Positions 35,946 to 44,781 of a stretch of DNA of 64,000 nucleotides are shown here, in pieces; the first letter of the stretch is position 1, and the number at the start of each line of letters is the position of its first letter. The notes beneath the pieces are model-generated. The model made no database searches. It saw nothing but the letters and a program-made list of their open reading frames with translations, and was not told where the DNA came from. The DNA lies in the NCBI GenBank assembly GCA_023410595.1, contig JAEYPO010000002.1:10415-74414 (forward strand), in the 5' to 3' direction. The translations under genes and the position numbers were made by a program. The DNA is from Bacillota bacterium. Its GTDB lineage: Bacteria > Bacillota > Clostridia > Christensenellales > SZUA-584.

Positions 35946-36533
35946 TCAGGAATTCGCCCATTCTTCGAGGCCTTTCATCGTGGCTTCCTTTGTCTGCATG
36001 CAGATGTCGGGAAGCGCGCCGCCCCATTTCTTTTCGGCGTTGGCGAAACCCTTTTCTATGGCCGCTTTAAGCTCGGCAAATTTGGCTTTGTCACCGCCCG
36101 AAACGTTAATGGCGAAATCTATAAGACGCTGCGAGGTTTGCTTTACGCCCCAGTAACCGTCCTCGGAAACGTCTTGCTGCGCCTTAAGCCTTGTCGCGCT
36201 GTCAACCTGCAGGCTCCCGAAAAACTCTTTCAGGTTGCCTTCGTATGCCGACTCGATGTCGCCAAAATCAAGCCCCTCGCTCTGGCCGGCCCTTACGCGC
36301 TGCGCTGAAAGCAGTTTTTCTACGAGGCTGCGAAGCCCGGAGTATTTTGCGTCGAGCTGGGCGCGCATCTTCATGACGTTAGCGTTGTAAACGCCGGTCG
36401 AAGGTTTGGACGATTTCTCATAGACCGCGGCGGTCTCTTCGGCTTCATTAAGGGTATCATCGCCGTATGCGCCCTTTGCCGGCGATACGGGATTTACCGC
36501 GCTCACCTGGCCTGCTACCGGTTCGATAGACAT
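35946..36533 (-). CDS. Conserved hypothetical protein, 195 residues
   Basis: No characterised family recognised. N-terminal 50 residues look disordered (Pro/Ser/Glu); the rest is helical with VSEDGYWGVKQTSQRLIDF and KKWGGALPDICMQT, segments I associate with unnamed clostridial proteins possibly linked to the cell envelope or flagellar context. No signal peptide. GGGAGG lies 9 bases before the ATG. Single gene. Confidence 0.7.
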   Translation of the reverse strand: MSIEPVAGQVSAVNPVSPAKGAYGDDTLNEAEETAAVYEKSSKPSTGVYNANVMKMRAQLDAKYSGLRSLVEKLLSAQRVRAGQSEGLDFGDIESAYEGNLKEFFGSLQVDSATRLKAQQDVSEDGYWGVKQTSQRLIDFAINVSGGDKAKFAELKAAIEKGFANAEKKWGGALPDICMQTKEATMKGLEEWANS

Positions 36534-36678
36534 AAAAGCTGCCTCCCTGCAATCTCTCTCATTATATATATCGGTATATTCACATTAACCTTTACAGTTA
36601 TAGTATGCCTATTCCATAAATAACCGTAAAACGCCGCATTAAACGCAGATATCGCAAATAATATTATTTTACAATATA

Positions 36679-36707
36679 TTGCACCATGGTAATTATTGTG
36701 ATAGAAT
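36679..36707 (+). promoter_or_regulatory. Promoter of the DUF3795 gene
   Basis: TTGCAC, 17 bases, TAGAAT. Confidence 0.65.
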
Positions 36708-36715
36708 ACATGACA

Positions 36716-36727
36716 GAACAAACGTTC
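36716..36727 (+). promoter_or_regulatory. LexA-like SOS box
   Basis: GAACAAACGTTC matches the Gram-positive LexA core GAAC-RNRY-GTTC. It begins 9 bases downstream of the -10 box, over the start site of the DUF3795 gene. Confidence 0.55.
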
Positions 36728-36756
36728 TCAAGAAAATACGTTCGGAGGTATGTATA

Positions 36757-37080
36757 ATGAGCGAGATGATGGCGTACTGCGGTCTGCTGTGCAGCGAGTG
36801 CCCGACCTACAAGGCTACGGTGGCTGACGATATGGCAATGCGCGAAAAGACGGCGGCGGAGTGGAGCAGGATGTTTAATGCGGACATAAAGCCGGGGGAT
36901 ATCAACTGCCTGGGGTGCGATTCCGACGTTCTTTTCGGCCATTGCAAAGTGTGCGAGATAAGGTTTTGCGCGCGGGAAAAGGGCCTTAAGGACTGCGGTA
37001 AGTGCGGCTCGTTCGCCTGCGGCAAGGTGGAAGGCATACTTAAATACGACAAAGGCGCAAGAGAACGGCTGAGCAGATAA
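36757..37080 (+). CDS. DUF3795 cysteine-rich protein
   Basis: 107 residues with YCGLLCSECPTY, NCLGC, GHCKVCEIRFCA and DCGKCGSFAC: nine or more cysteines arranged for zinc or iron-sulfur binding, as in DUF3795. Function unknown. The start MSEMMAYCGL has GGAGG 8 bases before it. Confidence 0.88.
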   Translation: MSEMMAYCGLLCSECPTYKATVADDMAMREKTAAEWSRMFNADIKPGDINCLGCDSDVLFGHCKVCEIRFCAREKGLKDCGKCGSFACGKVEGILKYDKGARERLSR

Positions 37081-37189
37081 CAAAAGCAAATAAAAGCGGG
37101 TCCGGAAATACATTTTCGCAGCGACATACCCCTGCGGGGCTATATACGGGGTCCCCTCATCGCTTTAGCGACTGCCCTGAGGGGCAAGG

Positions 37190-37490
37190 GTGCGGCGGTA
37201 TTACATGGGATACTTCGCAGGCTCAGTATGACAGAAAGAGAGTTGCGGTATGGAAACGGACAAAGGCATACGGCGCGGATGCTTGGGATACTTCGCAGGC
37301 TCGGTATGACAGAAAAGAGTTGCTGGATGGAAGCGGACAAAGGCTTTCGGCGGTATTACATGGGATACTTCGCAGGCTCAGTATGACAGAAAGAGAGTTG
37401 CGGTATGGAAACGGACAAAGGCGTGCAGCGCGGATGCTTGGGATACTTCGCAGGCTCGGTATGAGATACTTCGCAGGCTCAGTATGACGG
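37190..37490 (+). repeat. Family D array with a 118-base direct repeat
   Basis: Five copies of GGATACTTCGCAGGCTC(A/G)GTATGA. A block of about 118 bases with two copies and an intervening AGAGAGTTGCGGTATGG linker occurs twice (from about 37190 and 37349), a recent duplication. Confidence 0.85.
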
Positions 37491-37527
37491 GGGAGAGAGC
37501 CGACATATCCTTAAGCGGGACAAAGAC

Positions 37528-38460
37528 TTAAGCAAGGCCGAAGTATATGCGGACGAAATATATGACCAGCGGCAGCGTGAACGTGCAAAGAACCGTGGTC
37601 ATAAACACGACCTGCGCCGAGAACTCCTGTTCGTTACCGAACTCCAGGGCGAGCGCCGCGGTGTTGACCGCGGTAGGGGTGGAGAGGCCTATGATGAGGG
37701 CGGCGCCCAAAACGCCGCGTATATCAAGCAGCAGCGCCAGCGCGAAGCCGACAAGCGGCGCGGTGATAACCTTGATTACGCTCGCGGCCATTACACGCCC
37801 GAGCCCCCGGCCGAGCCTTACTTCCGCAAGCTGCACGCCGAGTGCCAGTATGGCGGTGGCGACAAACGAGTCGGAGATATAGCCTAATGGCTTGGTAATA
37901 GCTCCGGGCAGCGTTATGCCCAGCGATTTGATGACGATAACGAGCAGCAGCGCGTAGATTGCAGGCATTTTTACGATGCTTACCAGCGCACGCTTCTTGG
38001 AAGCGCTGCCCGAGCTTGCTTGAAACACGCCGAACGTGCACGTCGTAACGTTCTGTATCGTGACGATGAATATCTGTGACGCTGCGGCGAGCGGGTCGCC
38101 GCGAAACACGAGGTCTATGAGCGGTATGCCGTAGTTGCCGGTGTTGATGAGCACCATGGAATTCGTAAACGCTTTGCGTATGCTGCCTTTGAAATGCAGC
38201 AGAGAGGAAAACAGCAGCGCCGCAAAGTACATTATCACCTGCAGCAGCAGCACGAAAGGCACGACCTTTATAAAGAAATCCCACGACACGTCGGTGGTGT
38301 AAAGCTTTTCGAATATGACGACGGGCACCAATAAGTACAGCGCGAGCTTAGAGAACGTCCGCACATCCAGACTGAATATCTTCTGGAACACGAAACCGGT
38401 AGCTATAAGCAATATTATGGGAAGCGATATCTCTTCAAGTATGTATAGCATGTCGGACAT
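37528..38460 (-). CDS. AEC-family transporter
   Basis: 310 residues, about ten helices, auxin-efflux-carrier/malonate-transporter superfamily. NTGNYGIPL and LSTPTAVNTAALALEFG are the two crossover-type motifs. Probably exports or imports an organic acid. I use MSDMLYILEE, which has AAAGGAG 8 bases upstream; longer starts run through the promoter. Single gene. Confidence 0.88.
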   Translation of the reverse strand: MSDMLYILEEISLPIILLIATGFVFQKIFSLDVRTFSKLALYLLVPVVIFEKLYTTDVSWDFFIKVVPFVLLLQVIMYFAALLFSSLLHFKGSIRKAFTNSMVLINTGNYGIPLIDLVFRGDPLAAASQIFIVTIQNVTTCTFGVFQASSGSASKKRALVSIVKMPAIYALLLVIVIKSLGITLPGAITKPLGYISDSFVATAILALGVQLAEVRLGRGLGRVMAASVIKVITAPLVGFALALLLDIRGVLGAALIIGLSTPTAVNTAALALEFGNEQEFSAQVVFMTTVLCTFTLPLVIYFVRIYFGLA

Positions 38461-38700
38461 TTTATAAGCTCCTTTGAGTTGAGTAACGACAAACATTATA
38501 TCAGATTTGCGACAGAAAAAGGTTAAAAGTTTTTTTGTAAAATAGGTGTTGCTTAAGATATAAAAATACAACATGTTGGGGCAATCTGGAGGAATTTTGA
38601 AATACGCATATATGCGGCGCAATGCCGAGAAAGCAAAGCGTATACCTTAAGTTAACGCATTTATCGGCGCTATTACGCGCTAATCCGACGATTTTCCGCA

Positions 38701-38729
38701 TTGATAACCAATAGGTGTTTAAGTATAAT
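38701..38729 (+). promoter_or_regulatory. Promoter of the structured RNA
   Basis: TTGATA (38701-38706), exactly 17 bases, TATAAT (38724-38729). The predicted start is 38736, the first base of the closing helix. Confidence 0.75.
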
Positions 38730-38735
38730 CAAAAC

Positions 38736-39037
38736 ACGCTCCAGGGAATACCACGCATGGTTATCGGGCGTGCGGAGGGTCGCCGCGAAAGCGGAGGCAA
38801 GCGCGGGGGAAAACAATATTGTTTGAAACCGGGCGCGAATCGTACATACAGGCCGCGAGTTGAAGGAAGGAAAACGCGTAAGCTAAAAGCTTATGGCAGT
38901 CCGTCTGGAAACATCCCGGCAGGTTGTAAGGTTCATTGCATAAAAGGATCGCCGCAGGCTGGTAGCGTTTACGGCGGGGGTTTGCTGGAGCGTTCTATTT
39001 ATATATAAAAGTAAAACGGCATAAGGCCGTTTTTTTG
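38736..39037 (+). ncRNA. Candidate structured non-coding RNA, about 260-300 nt
   Basis: A near-consensus promoter begins the transcript at the 5' arm of a closing helix: ACGCTCCAG (38736-38744) pairs perfectly with CTGGAGCGT (38985-38993). Internal hairpins include CGCATG..CGTGCG (38754-38774), CCGC-GAAA-GCGG with a GNRA loop (38783-38794), AAACA..TGTTT (38811-38824), TAAGCT-AAA-AGCTTA (38879-38893) and CGCCG..CGGCG (38950-38976). An intrinsic terminator AACGGC..GCCGTTTTTTT follows (39013-39037). The open frame across it has no ribosome site and odd composition. It lacks the hallmark sequences of RNase P, tmRNA and SRP RNA that I know; I cannot assign a family. Confidence 0.7.
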
Positions 39038-39064
39038 TGCCGTAAAACAGGCGGAAAGTAAAGC

Positions 39065-39775
39065 CTTGCGGGCGTCCGAAGGACGCCCCTGCGATAAGAA
39101 AAAAGCGTCAGAGTACGTAGAGGCGGTCTTTGACCGCCCGAAACAGGGCAGATAGGGCGGGCAGGCCGCTACGATAAGAAAGGAACGTCAGAGTGCGTAG
39201 AGGCGGTCTTTGACCGCCAGAAATTGTGCAGATTAGGCGGGCGGGTACGGCGACCCGCCCCTACGATAAGAAAGGAACGCCAGCGCGCGTAGAGGCGGTC
39301 TTTGACCGCCAGAAATTGTGCAGATTAGGCGGGCGGGTACGGCGACCCGCCCCTGCGATAAGAAAGAAGCGTCAGAGTGAAGGGGCGGTCTTTGACCGCC
39401 CGTGGAAAGCGGTATAAGGCGGGCGGGTGCGGAGACCCGCCCCTGCGATAAGAAAGGAACGCCAGCGCGCGTAGAGGCGGTCTTTGACCGCCAGAAATTG
39501 TGCAGATTAGGCGGGCGGGTGCGGAGACCCCTACGATAAGAAAGGAACGTCAGAGCGCGTAGGGGCGGTCTTTGACCGCCCGTGGAAAGCGGTATAAGGC
39601 GGGCGGGTGCGGAGACCCGCCACTACGATAAGAAAGAAGCGTCAGAGTGCATAGAGGCGGTCTTTGACCGCCCGTGGAAAGCGGTATAAGGCGGGCGGGC
39701 GCAGAGGCCACTACGATAAGAAAGAAGCGTCAGAATGCATAGAGGCGGTCTTTGACCGCCCGTGGAAGGTGGAGA
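39065..39775 (+). repeat. Family C array, eight tandem units
   Basis: Eight units of about 88-91 bases. Each has a GGCGGTCTTTGACCGCC stem (starting near 39122, 39202, 39294, 39384, 39476, 39564, 39656 and 39744) and a second stem, mostly GGCGGGT..ACCCGCC, joined by a constant linker CTACGATAAGAAAGGAACGT. Nearly the whole stretch 39038-39907 is this array; no gene. Confidence 0.9.
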
Positions 39776-39907
39776 ATATAAGCGGTGATAAGGGAGGCTG
39801 GGCGCCCCTCTGCTTTATTATGTCGGCCAGGCAATTATTGGATGAGTACTGTACCCGAATAAAAAAGGAGCAAGCGTGTGCCTGCCCCTTAAAATAAACT
39901 ATTCTTT

Positions 39908-41323
39908 CTATGCTTTCTGCTCTGCCAGTCTGCGGCGGCGGACGACGTGGAAGTATACGCTGAGCGGCCACCACAGCACCGCGAACACACCGAATACGCT
40001 CCAGGGAAATCCCGGCGACGTCATTGCGTTTATGGAAGCCAGCAGCGCGACGGTGAGCAGACTGCCCGCAACGGAAAAGCCGAACGCGCTTTTTTTATTT
40101 GCGAAGTATACCGCCACGGGCCACCAGAGTATGGCAAGCGAGGTAAATACGCTCCACAGAAATGAAGACGACGTAACGAGGTTTATAGTAACGAGCGTTG
40201 CCATTGCGAGCAGCGCGCCGCATACCGAGAACGCAAACGGTTTGTGTTTGCCCGCAAAGCATACGCACAGCGGCCACCATAGTATGCCGAGTATGGGGAA
40301 TAAGCTCCATGGGTATGAGGGAGACGTTATATAGTTGACGGCGGCAAGGAACGCTATAGTGAGCGCACCCGCGGCAAGCGAATAGCCGCGCCACGCTTTC
40401 TTCCCGGCAAACAGCAGCGTCATGGGCCACCACAGCAGCGCGAACACCGGATATATCGCCCACAGCGTCCCGGGCGAGAATATGGCGTTGACAGCGATGA
40501 AGAACGCTATGCTTGCGGCGCTCATCACGGCGGAGTAGGCGAGCGGACGGCGGCGGCCGTAAAAGCCTGCCGACAGCACCCACCAAAGCAGGCCGTACGC
40601 CACGAACATCACCCACGGGACGGCGGGGGCGAGTAGTATGTTGAGCGCACCGTAATACGCGAGCGTGCAGGCGGAGCAGATTATCGAAAACTTAAGCCCG
40701 CCGAGCTTTTTGCCGAAGAACGTGGCGATTGGCCACCATACAAATGGATAGCACGCGTACAGCGCCCACGGATATGCGGTCTCGAGCAGGTTTGATGCGA
40801 TAAGGAACGCTATCGTAAGCACGGAGCCTGCGACAGAAAAGCCCTTATGATAGCCCCTGCCGGTGAAATACAGCCCAAGCGGCCACCAAAGCACGGCGTA
40901 TATGGGATATATGGCCCAGAATCTGCCCGGCGTAAGCAGCAGGTTTACCGCCGTGAAATACGCGATGATGAGAGCGCTCATCACAAGCGCGGCTAGTGGC
41001 ATGGACAGCATGCTCTTTTTTAAGAACACGGCGGCAGGCCAGCAAAGCAGCGGCGCTACCGCGTAAAGGAACCAAAGCGTACTTGGGAACAATAGCATAT
41101 TCATCGCGGCGAGGAACGCTATGGTAATTAGGCTGCCGGCGAGGGCAAACGCCGCATACATCCTTCTGCGGCAGAGAAATACGCCTATCGGCCACCACGC
41201 GAGGCCATACACCGGAAAGACGCACCATAACACGCCCGGCGTTGTCAGCATATTAAGCACAACGAACAGCGCGGCAGTGAGGAGAGCCCCCGCAATTGCA
41301 AAGGGGGTCGCGTAACTTTTCAT
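39908..41323 (-). CDS. Membrane protein of nine tandem two-helix (2TM) modules
   Basis: 471 residues, about 18 helices. One module of roughly 52 residues repeats nine times: FSVAGSLLTIAFLAAINLLT, a P-G-x-LW turn, then IYPIFGILWWPLAVYF and a short basic loop. WWP is kept in seven modules, with CWP and WWV in the others. The HAAS-domain gene just upstream carries exactly one copy at its C-terminus, so this protein looks like an amplified form of that module. No transporter or enzyme motif is visible. AAGGAGG before the ATG; 13 bases after the HAAS gene in a PadR-controlled operon. Function unknown. Confidence 0.9.
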   Translation of the reverse strand: MKSYATPFAIAGALLTAALFVVLNMLTTPGVLWCVFPVYGLAWWPIGVFLCRRRMYAAFALAGSLITIAFLAAMNMLLFPSTLWFLYAVAPLLCWPAAVFLKKSMLSMPLAALVMSALIIAYFTAVNLLLTPGRFWAIYPIYAVLWWPLGLYFTGRGYHKGFSVAGSVLTIAFLIASNLLETAYPWALYACYPFVWWPIATFFGKKLGGLKFSIICSACTLAYYGALNILLAPAVPWVMFVAYGLLWWVLSAGFYGRRRPLAYSAVMSAASIAFFIAVNAIFSPGTLWAIYPVFALLWWPMTLLFAGKKAWRGYSLAAGALTIAFLAAVNYITSPSYPWSLFPILGILWWPLCVCFAGKHKPFAFSVCGALLAMATLVTINLVTSSSFLWSVFTSLAILWWPVAVYFANKKSAFGFSVAGSLLTVALLASINAMTSPGFPWSVFGVFAVLWWPLSVYFHVVRRRRLAEQKA

Positions 41324-41336
41324 TCTATCTGCCTCC

Positions 41337-41747
41337 TTACTGGCGCCTGAATCTCAGCCAGCGGAAAAACATGGCGAGAGGCCACCACAGCACCCCGAAT
41401 ATCGGGAATATACACCATAAAAAGTAAGGCGAGGTGTACAAGTTTATGAATATCACGAGCCCTATTATAAGCAGGCTGCCTATTATCGAGAAGCCCAGCT
41501 GCAGCCCGGCGCTGCTCTTCTTCTGCGGCAGAAGCTGCTGCGTGCGCAGCTCGTCGCGTATGTCGCTTATGTCCCCAAACTCCACTATTGCGCGGTTTAT
41601 CGCGTCCTCTTCGGCCTTGCCCTGAGACATCAGGTCATCAACCTTCTCCCGAAGGTTCTCCACGATCTCCCTTTTGAGCGCTTCCTTGCGTTCGCTGTCG
41701 GGTATCTCCCGGAACAGCGCGTCCACATGCTCCTGAACGGTTTTCAT
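41337..41747 (-). CDS. HAAS (permease prefix) domain plus one 2TM module
   Basis: 136 residues. HAAS domain 1-70 (VQEHVDALFREIPDSERKEA, EEDAINRAIVEFGDISDI), then SIIGSLLIIGLVIFINLYT and FPIFGVLWWPLAMFF as the 2TM module. Such proteins are paired with PadR regulators and are thought to relay envelope signals. Start overlaps the padR stop by four bases (ATGA). Confidence 0.88.
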   Translation of the reverse strand: MKTVQEHVDALFREIPDSERKEALKREIVENLREKVDDLMSQGKAEEDAINRAIVEFGDISDIRDELRTQQLLPQKKSSAGLQLGFSIIGSLLIIGLVIFINLYTSPYFLWCIFPIFGVLWWPLAMFFRWLRFRRQ

Positions 41748-42079
41748 TTATGCTCCTCCATTTCCATGAAAATATCGATTATCTCCTTTGTCCTGCGCCA
41801 TTCCTCAACTTCCTCCCTGAAAAAGGCGCGCCCTAGCGGCGTTATCGTATAGTACCGCCGCCTGCCGCCCAGCGAAACGTCGCCCTCGTAAGAGCTTATG
41901 AGTTCTTTCTTTTCGAGACGCTGGAACACGGCATAGAGAGTGGCTTCCTTTATCTGAAAGCGGTTTTGCGTGCGCGCGCTTATCTCCTTGCTTATCTCAT
42001 AGCCGTAGCGGTCTTTTTCGAGTATGAGGCGAAGGATTATAGGATCAAGATGACCTCTTATAATGTCGCTGCTGATCAT
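41744..42079 (-). CDS. PadR-family transcriptional regulator
   Basis: 111 residues. DPIILRLILEKDRYGYEISK, EATLYAVFQRLEKKELI and GGRRRYYTITPLGR are the winged-helix elements. Likely represses its own three-gene operon via palindromes in the leader. AAAGG lies 7 bases before the ATG. Confidence 0.93.
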   Translation of the reverse strand: MISSDIIRGHLDPIILRLILEKDRYGYEISKEISARTQNRFQIKEATLYAVFQRLEKKELISSYEGDVSLGGRRRYYTITPLGRAFFREEVEEWRRTKEIIDIFMEMEEHK

Positions 42080-42098
42080 ATTTTCACCTTTCGAATTT

Positions 42099-42260
42099 AG
42101 GAACCGCTGATTAATTCGTTATGCCGCCTTGGTGGCCGGATTTTGTGCTCTGCCGCGTCACGAAACCTTGAAATAGCGTTGCTATTCCTGCAGTTTCTTT
42201 CCTTGCAGGCCGCAAAACCGTCTCACCAAATCAACATACCTTATTTAATCATCGGCTCCT
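42099..42260. mobile_element. Candidate MITE in the PadR operon leader
   Basis: A 162-base element bounded by imperfect inverted repeats AGGAACCGCTGATTAA (left) and TTAATCATCGGCTCCT (right), 14 of 16 bases matching. It has internal hairpins (AATAGC..GCTATT, CTGCAG..TTGCAG) and no coding capacity. A clear target duplication is not seen. It lies between the operon promoter and the padR start. Confidence 0.55.
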
Positions 42261-42270
42261 TTAATTACTC

Positions 42271-42325
42271 TATCAAAAAGTGTTCTAACATGCAGTGCAC
42301 TACGTGATAGAACTCTATCTGATGG
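42271..42325. promoter_or_regulatory. Palindromic operator cluster
   Basis: GATAGAGTTCTATC (perfect six-base arms), AGTGCACT and the spaced pair CTATCA..TGATAG fall just downstream of the promoter, a fitting PadR binding region. Confidence 0.5.
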
Positions 42326-42329
42326 AGCA

Positions 42330-42358
42330 ATAATACTGCGCAGTTTACCATTTGTCAA
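42330..42358 (-). promoter_or_regulatory. Promoter of the PadR/2TM operon
   Basis: Minus strand TTGACA (42353-42358), 17 bases, TATTAT (42330-42335). Confidence 0.75.
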
Positions 42359-42582
42359 CAGCTAATTGAAAAAATAGGTCGATTTGCTTAAGTATTTTTA
42401 TGTGAAGTACGATTAATTATATATGCGCTGTGTAAAATCTGTATCCGGCAGGCTTTTACACGCGCTTGTAAGCGTGCTTAAGGGGTACGCGTTACGGCTG
42501 GCGTGTGGGAGAGTTAGGCGAGTTTTCTTTGTATACCAAAAGACTTTAGAAGCTAAAGATTAATAATTGATCAGGGGGCAAT

Positions 42583-44748
42583 ATGAAGTTATTCAGAAGA
42601 AACAGTAAATATCAAAACGCCGTTATAAGCGCCAAGGACACCGGAGATAACAGAGGAAGGCGCAGCAAAGTAAAGAAAACAAGAGAGAAAAAGCACAGGG
42701 CGTCGTTTCTGGCCAACGTGAAGATAGCGCCGAAGCTGCTCGCGGGCTTTTTATTCATTGCGGTTCTGGCTACGGCGATGGGCGGATACGCAGCGCTTAG
42801 CCTTATGAGTGTGAGCGAGTCGTCAAAAGCTATGTACGCCAACGTTCTTCTGCCGACAAAGAATATAAACTCAATGATGATTGCCTTTAACCAGCAGCGC
42901 GTGATGATACGCCAGGCGCTTATACATACCGAGGATTTATACCAGTCGGCCTACCTGACGGAAATAAAGAACGCCAACTCCACCGTGCTCTCGCAATTCA
43001 GTTCAGTTGAAAAGATTGTCTCCGAAAGTAACAGAGAGAGTTTTAACACGCTCGAGACCAAATACCAAAACTACGAAAAACTTATGACGGAAGCCAGTGA
43101 AAAAATTGCGGCCGGGGACAGGACGTATGCTTTAAAGGGGCTTGTGGGCGGCGACCTGCAGTTAGCCGAGAAAGAAACCTCGAAAGCGCTTGAAGATTTC
43201 GTGTTTGAGGTGACCAGCGGCGCGTCGGCAATTTCGCTGCAAAACAGCAAAACGGCGGAATCGGTATTTATGATAACAATAATAGCAGCGGGCGCGGTGC
43301 TGGTTTTATCGGTACTCTCCGGAGTATTATTTGCAAGGAGCATAAGCAGGCCTATAAAGAAGCTGACCGCAAACGTTAAGCTTTTAGCGGCGGGAGAAAC
43401 GGATATCAAGTTATCGGATATAACGACGAAAGACGAAATAGGCCAGATGCGCGAAGCGCTGCGCACTATAATAAAGGCGATAAAGGATCTGTCGGAGGAT
43501 ACGAATATGCTGATAGGCGCGGCGGCAGAAGGGCAGCTTTCCGTACGCGCCGACGCGGGCAGGCACCACGGGGCGTACCGCAAGATAGTCGAGGGCATAA
43601 ACGCGACGCTCGACGCTACAATAGACCCGATAGTGGAATCGGCGAGCGTGCTTAACGAGCTGGCAAGCGGAAACCTTAACACCAAAGTTACGGGCGACTT
43701 TGAAGGAGACTTCTCGATAGTCAAAAACGCGCTTAACAATACTATAGAGACGCTTAAGGGCTATATAGGGGACATTACTTCGGTGCTCGGAGAAATAGCA
43801 CAGGGCGTGCTTACCGCGGAGGTAGGGATGGAATATAAAGGAGACTTTGTTGCGCTTAAAGATTCTATCGGCAAGAGCATGCGGGCGTTCAACGACGTGC
43901 TTCGCGACATAGACGCGGCGGCAAAAGAAGTGGCTATGGGGACGATACAGCTGTCGAACGGCAGCCAGCTTATATCCCAAGGGGCTGCGGAGCAGGCGAA
44001 CTCTATTGAGGAGCTGAAAAGATCGCTGGCGGCGGTGTCCGAGCAGACGGAGCTTAACGCCGAAAGGGCGGGCAAGGCCAACGAGCTGTCGCTTGTTGCC
44101 AAGGAAAACGCCGAGAAAGGCAACGAGAAGATGAAGGCGCTTCAGGCCGCGATGCAGGATATAAATGATTCTTCGGCGAGCATTTCAAACATAATAAAAG
44201 TGATAGACGATATAGCGTTCCAGACAAATATACTCGCGCTGAACGCAGCGGTAGAAGCGGCGAGAGTAGGCGTGCACGGCAAGGGGTTTGCGGTGGTCGC
44301 GGAAGAGGTTAGAAACCTCGCGGCAAGGAGCGCGGAGGCGGCGCAGCAGACGACCGAGCTTATCGAAACGTCCATAGGCAAGACTAACGCGGGTACAAAG
44401 ATAGCCGACGAGACGGCAAAGGCGCTGCTCGAGATAGTGAGCGGAGTGGAGAAGACCGTGAATCTTTCGGGAGAGATAGCGTCCGCGTCGAGCTCGCAGT
44501 CTGCCGACATCAAACGGGTGGGCAGAGGAATAGATCAGCTCTCGCAGGTGGTGCAGACGAACTCCGCTACGGCGCAGGAGGCGGCCGCATCCTCGGAGGA
44601 GCTTTCCAGCCAAGCGGATTTACTGAAGGAAATGGTGGGAAGATTCAAGCTTAATGATGAGAAGGCTGCTGAGGAGCTTAAAGAAGCCGCGGTAAAAGAC
44701 GGGCAGACGCGCATATCCCTCTCGGACGGCGAATTCGGAAAGTATTAA
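42583..44748 (+). CDS. Methyl-accepting chemotaxis protein
   Basis: 721 residues. Basic N-terminus of 45 residues, helix about 51-73, four-helix-bundle sensor domain about 74-225, helix 228-251, HAMP 252-305, two further HAMP-like units about 330-440, and the signalling domain to the end. The hairpin tip DDIAFQTNILALNAAVEAARVG..GKGFAVVAEEVR is intact for CheA/CheW binding. It senses an unknown ligand. No che genes are nearby. AGGGGG precedes the ATG. Confidence 0.96.
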   Translation: MKLFRRNSKYQNAVISAKDTGDNRGRRSKVKKTREKKHRASFLANVKIAPKLLAGFLFIAVLATAMGGYAALSLMSVSESSKAMYANVLLPTKNINSMMIAFNQQRVMIRQALIHTEDLYQSAYLTEIKNANSTVLSQFSSVEKIVSESNRESFNTLETKYQNYEKLMTEASEKIAAGDRTYALKGLVGGDLQLAEKETSKALEDFVFEVTSGASAISLQNSKTAESVFMITIIAAGAVLVLSVLSGVLFARSISRPIKKLTANVKLLAAGETDIKLSDITTKDEIGQMREALRTIIKAIKDLSEDTNMLIGAAAEGQLSVRADAGRHHGAYRKIVEGINATLDATIDPIVESASVLNELASGNLNTKVTGDFEGDFSIVKNALNNTIETLKGYIGDITSVLGEIAQGVLTAEVGMEYKGDFVALKDSIGKSMRAFNDVLRDIDAAAKEVAMGTIQLSNGSQLISQGAAEQANSIEELKRSLAAVSEQTELNAERAGKANELSLVAKENAEKGNEKMKALQAAMQDINDSSASISNIIKVIDDIAFQTNILALNAAVEAARVGVHGKGFAVVAEEVRNLAARSAEAAQQTTELIETSIGKTNAGTKIADETAKALLEIVSGVEKTVNLSGEIASASSSQSADIKRVGRGIDQLSQVVQTNSATAQEAAASSEELSSQADLLKEMVGRFKLNDEKAAEELKEAAVKDGQTRISLSDGEFGKY

Positions 44749-44781
44749 CAGAACTCAAGGGCGGTCTTTGACCGCCAGAAA

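Noticed and set aside
38715..39008. 97-codon frame across the structured RNA
   Set aside because: No ribosome site, odd basic composition, and it contains the promoter and helix arms; the RNA explains the region better.
39065..39775. CRISPR array
   Set aside because: Units are palindromic, spacers are not unique but near-constant linkers, unit length is about 90 bases and no cas genes are near.
39226..39897. Open frames within the family C array
   Set aside because: They only read through GC-rich repeats (RRSLTAR-like strings), with no independent support.
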